Source: an uncultured Tenacibaculum sp.
Lineage (GTDB): Bacteria; Bacteroidota; Bacteroidia; Flavobacteriales; Flavobacteriaceae
DNA length: 64,000 nucleotides
Reading direction: 5' to 3'
NCBI GenBank assembly: GCA_947493285.1
Contig: CANLQH010000001.1
Span: 1 to 64,000, forward strand
The notes under the pieces are model-generated. The model saw only the letters and a program-made list of their open reading frames with translations, did not search any database and was not told where the DNA came from. The translations under genes and the position numbers were made by a program. Of this stretch, positions 8,532 to 15,570 are shown in pieces (the stretch's first letter is position 1; each line of letters starts with the position of its first letter).

Positions 8532-9203
8532 ATGATAGATGAAGGATTATTAGCCTATTTAGAGGGATATATTACTGATAAAAGAAAAACAACTTTCGAA
8601 AAGGTTTTAAATGAGCGTACCCGTCATTTTACTGTTGTGTTAGAAGACATATATCAACCACATAATGCAAGTGCTGTGGTGAGAAGTTGTGATATTTTCG
8701 GGATACAAGATGTATATGCGATTGAAAATAGATTTACGAATAAAGTTTCTAGACATGTTGCGAAAGGAAGTCAGAAATGGTTAAATATTAATCGTTTTAA
8801 GGAAGATGGAGATAATACAAAAGCTTGTTTGGAAGACTTACGAGCAAAAGGGTATCAAATTATAGGAACAACACCACATACTGATTCTTGTGTGCTATCT
8901 GATTTTGATGTAACAAAGAAGTCCGCTTTTGTATTTGGAGCTGAGAAAGAGGGGATTTCAGATTATATTAAACAAGAGGCTGATGGATTTTTAAAAATAC
9001 CAATGGTTGGCTTTACCGAGAGTTTAAACATATCAGTAGCAGCAGCAATTACTTTAAACGATGTAACTTCACGCTTACGTAAGACTAATGTTGATTGGAA
9101 ATTAACTGATGAAGAAAAAAGAGTTTTGTATTTTGAATGGATTAAAAATACAATTAAGAACCCAGATAAATTAATAGAGTATTATTATAAAGAGCTTAGT
9201 TAG
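8532..9203 (+). CDS. trmH: TrmH family tRNA (guanosine-18-2'-O)-methyltransferase
   Basis: 223 residues, cytoplasmic. SPOUT/TrmH motifs are visible in order: motif 1 EDIYQPHNASAVVRSCDIFGI (about 38-58, with the catalytic-type Asn and Arg), KGSQKWLNI (about 82-90), motif 2 FVFGAEKEGIS (about 135-145) and motif 3 IPMVGFTESLNISVAAAI (about 157-174). The family ties a knot that binds S-adenosylmethionine and methylates the 2'-hydroxyl of tRNA G18 or related RNA sites. The arrangement with an N-terminal TRHFTVVLEDI segment and the KGSQKW motif favours TrmH over RlmB. Convergent with topB, overlapping by 8 bases. Exact RNA target is inferred. Confidence 0.82.
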   Translation: MIDEGLLAYLEGYITDKRKTTFEKVLNERTRHFTVVLEDIYQPHNASAVVRSCDIFGIQDVYAIENRFTNKVSRHVAKGSQKWLNINRFKEDGDNTKACLEDLRAKGYQIIGTTPHTDSCVLSDFDVTKKSAFVFGAEKEGISDYIKQEADGFLKIPMVGFTESLNISVAAAITLNDVTSRLRKTNVDWKLTDEEKRVLYFEWIKNTIKNPDKLIEYYYKELS

Positions 9204-11493
9204 AATTTAAGATTTTATACACCAATTCTTTAGTCAACGTTTTTCCGTTGGCTATTTTTTTGATGTTATCGAAAGTAAAAACAAAGTCACAACCGTTTTT
9301 ATATTCAGAACACCCATAAGCAGATTTTCCTTTTAAAACAGTTCCTTTTTTACATTTTGGGCAACTAATAACCTCTGGAACTTTAGTTATACTAGCTGCT
9401 TTTTTAGGTTCAAATTTCAGATTAAAATTATCATCAAAACGAATTAAACCTTCAACTTTATTTTCGTTGTGTTTAAAACCTTTTAAGTTATTAGTAGATC
9501 CTTTATCTAATAATCTAATTAACTGATTTTCGGATACTTTTTTAGCCATAAACTCAAAAGGTAATTTAAAGTTGCATCCATTTTTGTAAGCAGAACATCC
9601 ATAGGCAGTATTACCTTTTAATAATTGTCCGTTTTTACACTTCGGACACTCTTTACCGATAACAGTTTTTTTCTTAGAAGTAGATTTTTTTACAGGAACT
9701 TTTTTTATCTCATTTTCTGAAGAAAGGCGTTTTGTTTTATTGCTAGAACGAACTTCATATACTAATTCGTCTACCATTTTTTTCATGTTATTGATGAAGG
9801 TTCCTGCATTAAATTCTCCACGTTCAATTTCTTTTAAACGTTTCTCCCAACGTCCAGTTAATTCAGCAGATTTTAGAAGTTCATTATCTATTAAATCAAT
9901 CAAATCGATTCCTGTTTGTGTAGGAACAACTAGTTTTTTCTGACGCTCGATATATTTACGTCGAAACAAGGTTTCGATAATACTTGCACGAGTAGACGGA
10001 CGACCAATTCCGTTTTCTTTCATCAATTCTCGCATTTCATCATCATCAACTTGTTTACCTGCGGTTTCCATAGCACGTAATAAACTTGCTTCGGTATAAT
10101 TACGAGGTGGTTTGGTTTCTTTTTCTAAGAAACTTGGTTCATGCGGTCCTTTTTCACCTTTTTCAAAAGTAGGAAGAATGTCTTTTTCTTCTGATTTTTT
10201 TGATTCACTTCCAAACTCAAAAACCTTTCGCCATCCTTTAGTTAAAATTTCTTTACCAGAAGTTCTAAACGGAACTTTATCAGCTTCTCCTTTAACTTCT
10301 GTTTTAGCAACTTCACTATCTGGATAAAAAACAGCAATAAAGCGTCGTGTAATAATATCATACACTTGTTGTTGGTTGTACTGTAAATTATTTTGAATTC
10401 CAGTTGGAATAATCGCGTGGTGATCGGTTACTTTTTTATCGTCGAAAACCTTTTTAGATTTCTTTATTTTTTGCCCTAATAATGGCTGTGTTAATTCGCT
10501 ATAACTAGTCAGCTTACTTAAAATACCAGGCACTTTTGGATAAATGTCGTTTGGTAAGAAAGTGGTATCAACCCTTGGGTACGTAACTACTTTCATTTCG
10601 TATAACTTCTGAACTATCTTTAAAGTTTCATCTGCAGAAAAACCAAACTTATTATTACAATACACTTGAAGTCCCGTTAAATCAAATAATTTAGGAGCGT
10701 ATTCTTTTCCTTTCTTTTTGGTAACTGAAGTAATTTCAAAATCACTCTGTTTTACTTTATCAGCAAATGCTTGCCCTTCTTCCTTTTTTAAAAATCTACC
10801 TTCTTCACAACTGAACAACGTGTCGCGATATAATGTTTGTAATTCCCAATAAGGTTGTGGTTTAAAGTTTTCAATTTCTTTATAGCGATTTACCAACATG
10901 GCTAGGGTAGGAGTTTGCACTCTACCTATCGACAATACTTGTTTATAACCACCAAATTTAACAGTGTATAATCGGGTAGCATTTAAACCTAACAACCAAT
11001 CGCCAATAGCACGAGAAAAACCTGCGTAGTATAAATTGTCATACTGTTCGGCAGGTTTTAGATTGTTAAAACCTTCTTTAATGGCTTCTTCAGTTAAGGA
11101 AGAAATCCATAAACGTTTTACTTTTCCTTTATAATTTGCTTGATTTATTACCCAGCGTTGTATTAATTCTCCTTCTGTACCAGCATCCCCACAGTTGATG
11201 ATTTCATCTGCTTTTTCAAATAAACCTTTTACAATATTAAATTGTTTTTGAATTCCAGTATCGTCTGTTACTTTGGTATTAAAACGTTTTGGAAGCATTG
11301 GTAAGTTGTTTAAATCCCAACTTTTCCAATGTGGTTTATAGTCTTTAGGCTCTAAAAGTGTGCATAAATGACCGAAAGTATAGGTTACCGCGTATCCATT
11401 ACCTTCGAAATAACCATCTCGCTTGGTATTGGCACCTAATATATTAGCAATTTCGCGAGCTACACTCGGCTTTTCGGCGATACAAACTTTCAT
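9196..11493 (-). CDS. topB: DNA topoisomerase III (type IA)
   Basis: 765 residues. TOPRIM starts at KVCIAEKPSVAREIA (Glu7), with the second acidic motif INCGDAGTEGELIQRW near 100-114. IGRVQTPTLAML lies near 189-200 and the active-site Tyr is in VVTYPRVDTTFLP (about residue 305). DHHAIIPTG and GIGRPSTRASIIETL follow as expected for type IA enzymes. The C-terminus carries two Cys4 zinc-ribbon repeats (CPKCKNGQLLKGNTAYGC... and CPKCKKGTVLKGKSAYGC...), typical of Bacteroidota TopB. It relaxes or decatenates negatively supercoiled DNA through a 5'-phosphotyrosine intermediate. The usual DxD of TOPRIM reads DAG here, a variant I recall from TopB enzymes of this phylum. About 200 bp upstream hold no gene. 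Confidence 0.95.
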   Translation of the reverse strand: MKVCIAEKPSVAREIANILGANTKRDGYFEGNGYAVTYTFGHLCTLLEPKDYKPHWKSWDLNNLPMLPKRFNTKVTDDTGIQKQFNIVKGLFEKADEIINCGDAGTEGELIQRWVINQANYKGKVKRLWISSLTEEAIKEGFNNLKPAEQYDNLYYAGFSRAIGDWLLGLNATRLYTVKFGGYKQVLSIGRVQTPTLAMLVNRYKEIENFKPQPYWELQTLYRDTLFSCEEGRFLKKEEGQAFADKVKQSDFEITSVTKKKGKEYAPKLFDLTGLQVYCNNKFGFSADETLKIVQKLYEMKVVTYPRVDTTFLPNDIYPKVPGILSKLTSYSELTQPLLGQKIKKSKKVFDDKKVTDHHAIIPTGIQNNLQYNQQQVYDIITRRFIAVFYPDSEVAKTEVKGEADKVPFRTSGKEILTKGWRKVFEFGSESKKSEEKDILPTFEKGEKGPHEPSFLEKETKPPRNYTEASLLRAMETAGKQVDDDEMRELMKENGIGRPSTRASIIETLFRRKYIERQKKLVVPTQTGIDLIDLIDNELLKSAELTGRWEKRLKEIERGEFNAGTFINNMKKMVDELVYEVRSSNKTKRLSSENEIKKVPVKKSTSKKKTVIGKECPKCKNGQLLKGNTAYGCSAYKNGCNFKLPFEFMAKKVSENQLIRLLDKGSTNNLKGFKHNENKVEGLIRFDDNFNLKFEPKKAASITKVPEVISCPKCKKGTVLKGKSAYGCSEYKNGCDFVFTFDNIKKIANGKTLTKELVYKILNSN

Positions 11494-11690
11494 TATATGG
11501 AGTCCATACGGACAATTATTAATTATCTAAATACTTATAAATTAAGTACAAATGTTACATCTCTGTAATTATTAATTAAAGTATTTGTAATACAATTTAG
11601 AAATTCGAAATTAGTGAAATATTATAGAAGTTGTTAATAGCAATTTTAGAAAAAACAGAATGTTTTACTTATCACAAAGCGTTATTAAAA

Positions 11691-12043
11691 TTAATTCCAT
11701 AAATAGCTTAGGCTTTCTAAATAAAAATAAGTTTCATAAATTTCAGATGAATCTTTTTTAAATAGAAATATTTCTCTTGATTTAGAAGGTTTACTAATAG
11801 AATCCCCTTCTTTAAAATACTTTAAAACTCTTGATTAATTCTCAGATTAATTAGATTTTCATACTTATTTAGCTTAAGAAGCTCACCATTTCTTGAAGAA
11901 ACTTTGTATTCAATAATTCCATTTATATCATTATTAAAATATAGTAAATCATTATTTTTTGAATTCCAAAAAAGAAAAATAATAAATAAAATAAATGAAG
12001 TAAATAATAAAATACCTCTAGTTAATGTAAGTTTTATTTTCAA
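11691..12043 (-). pseudogene. Small membrane-anchored protein gene broken by a one-base frameshift
   Basis: The intact-looking part (12043 to the stop at 11822) encodes 73 residues: a hydrophobic segment (GILLFTSFILFIIFLFW, about 10-26) followed by a soluble part ending RINQEF. Adding one T to the four-T run at 11824-11827 (minus strand) would restore a frame that runs 43 more codons to a stop at 11691-11693. That frame gives KYFKEGDSISKPSKSREIF and a tail ending LSYLWN. The GDSI-K pattern resembles the end of small flavobacterial envelope proteins I have seen, so the original product was probably ~117 residues. The ATG lies 3 bases after the TlpA-like gene stop, so it is the last gene of that operon. 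It could be a true pseudogene, a sequencing error in a homopolymer, or phase variation. Confidence 0.65.
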
Positions 12044-12046
12044 AAT

Positions 12047-13261
12047 CTATTCTTCTATTAATGTATTTACAAAAGCTTCAAATTCATTTTTAAAGTCAAT
12101 ATACTTTTGTCCTGTTGCTGGTCCATTAAAGCCTGTGTGTATTTTACGTACAATTCCTTTTTTATCAATAAATACAGTTGTTGGATAGGAAAGAATATGA
12201 TTTAACATTGGTAGCTTTTTAGCAGCTTCTTTTTTATCTGAATCTCCGTATTGCGCTAATAATATTGGATAGTTGATGTTTAGCCTATCTTTTAATCGGT
12301 TAATTTTTTCGAAAGCTTTTTCTTTGGTTTTATCAATTTCAAAAGCCAAAGCAACTAACTCAATATTCTTGTTAGGATTGTTTTTTAAATACTCTACATA
12401 GTATTTGCTTTCATCTAAACAATTTGGACACCAAGTTCCCATAATTTGTACAATGGTTATTTTGTTTTTAAAATGTTCATCGGTATAAGAAACTAGCTTG
12501 CCAGACTCATCAGGAAATGAAAAATTAAAAGTTTTAAATCCTTCGTTTAAAGAAGTTAATTTATTTTCATCTGGTAATTCATAACTATTATTTAGTTTGG
12601 CTACAAATGGTTCTTTCCAATGATTACCAGAATAAAAATTACCTGTCATGGTAGAATCGGTAACTTTAGCGGTGAATAAGAATGCATGCGCACCATCAAA
12701 AGTTGAAATCTTTAAAGAATCTCCATCAACAACACCTTCTAAATAACGGTAATCACCTGTAGTTGTTCTAAAGGTTCCTGCTACTTTATTTTCAATTTGT
12801 TTAAAAATACCTTTGGCTATATAGCTATCTTCTTTAGTATTTGGGCTAAAAACAGTTTTCCAATTTCCAGTAATGTTAACAGAAGCATCTTTATATAATT
12901 TAAATCTAGTGTTATCATGACCTTCAGCTTTAAAAGGAACTATTCTATTTAAACTAGGCTTTATAAAATAACCATTTAAAAACTCTTCGTTTGTAATTTT
13001 TGCTATTATATAACCCTCGAAAACTGGAGTTTGAATATAAACAGAATCGTTTTTATAAGTGATTTCATCTACTTCGATAATTTCATCTGCATTATAAATT
13101 TCAATTAAAGTATCATTCTTAACATTAAAAGTAAATGGAAGTTCTTGATTGTCTTGAATTTTTAAAACAGCTCTATACGTTCCTAACTCTAAAGTTTGAG
13201 GTTTTTGTTTAGTACATGAAATAAAAATAGCAAGTACGATAAAAGCAATATAGTATCTCAT
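12047..13261 (-). CDS. TlpA-like thioredoxin-fold lipoprotein
   Basis: 404 residues. Lipoprotein signal MRYYIAFIVLAIFISC (Cys16). The N-terminal ~230 residues are a beta-rich domain of the sort that precedes TlpA/AhpC domains in Bacteroidota, and the C-terminal domain (about 250-400) is thioredoxin-like with the active site GTWCPNCLDE (about residue 280) and a cis-Pro-like segment ILSYPTTVFIDKKG. Such proteins act in the periplasm as thiol-disulfide reductases, in cytochrome maturation or oxidative-stress defence. The gene lies 14 bases after a SpoU methyltransferase gene and immediately before the frameshifted small gene, so the three are probably cotranscribed. Confidence 0.88.
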   Translation of the reverse strand: MRYYIAFIVLAIFISCTKQKPQTLELGTYRAVLKIQDNQELPFTFNVKNDTLIEIYNADEIIEVDEITYKNDSVYIQTPVFEGYIIAKITNEEFLNGYFIKPSLNRIVPFKAEGHDNTRFKLYKDASVNITGNWKTVFSPNTKEDSYIAKGIFKQIENKVAGTFRTTTGDYRYLEGVVDGDSLKISTFDGAHAFLFTAKVTDSTMTGNFYSGNHWKEPFVAKLNNSYELPDENKLTSLNEGFKTFNFSFPDESGKLVSYTDEHFKNKITIVQIMGTWCPNCLDESKYYVEYLKNNPNKNIELVALAFEIDKTKEKAFEKINRLKDRLNINYPILLAQYGDSDKKEAAKKLPMLNHILSYPTTVFIDKKGIVRKIHTGFNGPATGQKYIDFKNEFEAFVNTLIEE

Positions 13262-13275
13262 AATAGATGTGTGAT

Positions 13276-14067
13276 TTAAAAACCTCTTTGTCGTTTTGCT
13301 TCGAAGGTTAAAATAGCTGCTGCAACTGAAACATTCATAGAATCTATTTCACCTTGCATTGGTATGTTTATGTTTTGAGTGGCTTTATCTCGCCAAATTT
13401 GAGTTATCCCTGTAGCTTCTGTACCAACTACTAAAGCGGTTGCTTGCGTGTAATCGTTTTTATGATATTGATTTGAGTTTTGCAGGGTAGCACTATAAAT
13501 ATTGATATTCATAGCTTGTAAAAAATCAATCATTTCTTCTGATGAACCCACAGCGATTTGATTAGTGAAAACGCAGCCAACACTTGAACGGATAATATTT
13601 GGATTGAATAAATCGGTTTTAGGATCAGCGATAAAAACAGCATCTACATTAGCTGCATCCGCAGTACGAAGCATTGCACCAATATTGCCTGGTTTTTCAA
13701 CTCCTTCTAATACCAAAATAAGTGGAGTAGAGGTATTAAAATTAACAGTATCTAAACTAAATTTTTTAGATTTTACAACAGCAATAACACCTTCGGTAGT
13801 ATCACGATATGCAAGTTTTTGATATACTTCTTTCGTAATTTCAATACATTGAGAAGTGTCTTGCTGAACTTGATTTAAATTTTCTTCAGAAAACATTTCT
13901 GGAACAAACAGCATAGTATCTATTTGATAGTTTCCTTTTATAGCTAAAGAAATTTCACGTTCTCCTTCAATTAAAAACAAACCTTTCTTTTTTCTTTCGC
14001 GAGATTTATCTTGAAGTTTTAATAAGTCTTTTATATATGAATTTTGTGTACTGCTAATTTGTTTCAT
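13276..14067 (-). CDS. SpoU/TrmH family RNA 2'-O-methyltransferase
   Basis: 263 residues. The N-terminal substrate-binding segment (KQISSTQNSYIKDLLKLQDKSRERKKKGLFLIEGEREI) is typical of rRNA-modifying SpoU enzymes. The SPOUT domain follows with LEGVEKPGNIGAMLRTADAA (about 125-144), IRSSVGCVFTNQIA, VVGTEATGI (about 213-221) and MQGEIDSMNVSVAAAIL (about 236-252). It most likely transfers a methyl group from S-adenosylmethionine to a ribose in 23S rRNA; the position is not predictable here. It heads a leftward operon with the TlpA-like gene. A 24-base palindrome overlapping a TAnnTTTG promoter ends just 6 bases upstream of the ATG. Confidence 0.88.
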   Translation of the reverse strand: MKQISSTQNSYIKDLLKLQDKSRERKKKGLFLIEGEREISLAIKGNYQIDTMLFVPEMFSEENLNQVQQDTSQCIEITKEVYQKLAYRDTTEGVIAVVKSKKFSLDTVNFNTSTPLILVLEGVEKPGNIGAMLRTADAANVDAVFIADPKTDLFNPNIIRSSVGCVFTNQIAVGSSEEMIDFLQAMNINIYSATLQNSNQYHKNDYTQATALVVGTEATGITQIWRDKATQNINIPMQGEIDSMNVSVAAAILTFEAKRQRGF

Positions 14068-14071
14068 AGAG

Positions 14072-14097
14072 CAAAAATACCCAATATTGGGTATTTT
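14072..14097 (-). promoter_or_regulatory. Promoter element overlapped by a perfect 24-bp palindrome
   Basis: The palindrome at 14074-14097 has half-site AAAATACCCAAT, perfectly mirrored. On the minus strand its proximal arm runs into TATTTTTG (14079-14072), an exact TAnnTTTG element. Its G lies only 4 bases from the ATG at 14067. This looks like an operator placed over the core promoter of the methyltransferase gene, with a leaderless or very short-leader mRNA. Confidence 0.55.
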
Positions 14098-14221
14098 ATT
14101 TTATTGATTTTTGTATAATATTTGTAAAGCAATTGCAAAATGCACGAAAAAGAAGAAGAAATTCAAATTTTGTAATTAAAAGTTAAGTAAGGGGTTAATT
14201 TTTAATAGATTTGTTTGAATT

Positions 14222-14253
14222 AAAAAAGCTCGGTAAGTTATACCGAGCTTTTT
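14222..14253 (-). terminator. Rho-independent terminator of the amidohydrolase operon
   Basis: Perfect 13-bp arms AAAAAGCTCGGTA (14223-14235) and TACCGAGCTTTTT (14241-14253) with a 5-base loop, starting 2 bases after the amidohydrolase stop and ending in T residues on the minus strand. Confidence 0.9.
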
Positions 14254-14255
14254 AT

Positions 14256-15551
14256 TTATTTCTTATACTTATTAGAATATCGCTTCCAAAGTTTTGTTTG
14301 ATGCGTTTCTAAACTAATCTTTCTTCCTTGAATAAAAGCTTCGGTTAAAATATTAGTTCGCATATCTAAAGCATCACCTTTTGAGATAAATAGCGTTGCA
14401 TCTTTACCAATTTCTAGAGTTCCTACCTTGTCATCTATACCTAAGATTTTTGCGTTATTTTGAGTAATTAACTGCAAAGCTTTTTCTTTACCTAAACCAT
14501 AAGCAGCATAAGTACCTGCATAAAAAGGTAAATTACGAGTACTCATACGCTCCATATCACCTTCCATACCTAAACCAATTAGAATACCAGCATCTGACAA
14601 TATTTTTGCAGATCGGAATGGTAAATCATAATCTTCATCTTCAGTATTTGGTAAACGATGTGCACGTTCTAAAATTACAGGAATATTGTTCTTTTTTAGT
14701 AAGTCAGCTACTTTTTCTGCTTCTTGACCATGAACAATAACGATGTTGTTAATTCCTAACTCTTTTAAAGTGTTTACAGCATCAGTAATTCCTTTTTGTC
14801 CACCAACATGAACAAACATTTTTTGTGATCCGTTTAAAACTCCTTCTAAAGCATCATAAGGTAAAATCTTAGAAGATTTATTACCTTTTAAATAAGCTTT
14901 AGCATTATTAATGTATTCCTTAATTTTAGTAATACCTTTTTGATAATTTTTGTTAGGTTTTAATCCAGGGTCTTCTCCTAACCACCAGCGACCACGGCTA
15001 AAACTATTAGGCCAATTCATATGAACACCGTCATCAGTTTTTAAAGTAGCATCTTCCCAATTCCAAGCATCGAATTGTACTACTGATGAAGTACCAGAAA
15101 TAACACCTCCTCTTGGAGTTACTTGTGCCATAAATACTCCGTTAGGACGCATACTTTCGATTACCTTACTCTCAGTATTATAAGCAATAATACTTCGAAT
15201 ATGAGGTAACATACTACCAACTTCATCAACATCTCTTGTTGCACGTACCGCATCAATTTCAGCTAAACCTAAAGAAGAGTTTGCTGCAATAAATCCAGGA
15301 TATACATGTTTTCCTTTGGCATTGATAACGGTTCCTTGACGGGCAATTTTCATGTTAGCACTTCCTACGAAAGATATTTTACCGTTAGAAAACATAATTA
15401 GTGAGTTTTCTATTACTTCACCGTTACCTAAATGGGCAGTAGCTCCTTCAATACTATAATCTTGGGTTTGCTTAGGTGCCGGTGTTTGTTGTGCTACGAT
15501 GTTTCCTAAAAATAAGAAACATAATAAACCATAAATTAAATTAATTTTCAT
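14256..15551 (-). CDS. Secreted amidohydrolase-family protein lacking the metal HxH motif
   Basis: 431 residues from the ATG at 15551. An upstream ATG at 15584 overlaps the preceding gene and would put 11 extra residues before a clean signal peptide (MKINLIYGLLCFLFLGNIVAQQ), so the internal start is preferred. The fold is amidohydrolase/imidazolonepropionase-like: composite beta domain at the N-terminus (EGATAHLGNGEVIENSLIMF), a TIM-barrel region, and the closing GIDDKVGTLEIGKDATLFISKGDALD. Where active members have PGFIDxHxH, this one has VYPGFIAANSSLG, so the first two metal ligands are missing. It may be catalytically altered or a structural partner of the preceding two-domain amidohydrolase, with which it is cotranscribed (19-base gap). 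Confidence 0.85.
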   Translation of the reverse strand: MKINLIYGLLCFLFLGNIVAQQTPAPKQTQDYSIEGATAHLGNGEVIENSLIMFSNGKISFVGSANMKIARQGTVINAKGKHVYPGFIAANSSLGLAEIDAVRATRDVDEVGSMLPHIRSIIAYNTESKVIESMRPNGVFMAQVTPRGGVISGTSSVVQFDAWNWEDATLKTDDGVHMNWPNSFSRGRWWLGEDPGLKPNKNYQKGITKIKEYINNAKAYLKGNKSSKILPYDALEGVLNGSQKMFVHVGGQKGITDAVNTLKELGINNIVIVHGQEAEKVADLLKKNNIPVILERAHRLPNTEDEDYDLPFRSAKILSDAGILIGLGMEGDMERMSTRNLPFYAGTYAAYGLGKEKALQLITQNNAKILGIDDKVGTLEIGKDATLFISKGDALDMRTNILTEAFIQGRKISLETHQTKLWKRYSNKYKK

Positions 15552-15570
15552 GTTTGATATTTTTAAATTT

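Noticed and set aside
11556..11561. TGTAAC on the minus strand upstream of topB as a further ECF promoter
   Set aside because: No CGTC block follows at the required distance; the match to the -35 alone is not enough.
14141..14176. Eleven-codon open frame between the SpoU gene and the terminator
   Set aside because: Too short, no ribosome site or promoter match, and low-complexity Lys/Glu content; treated as chance.
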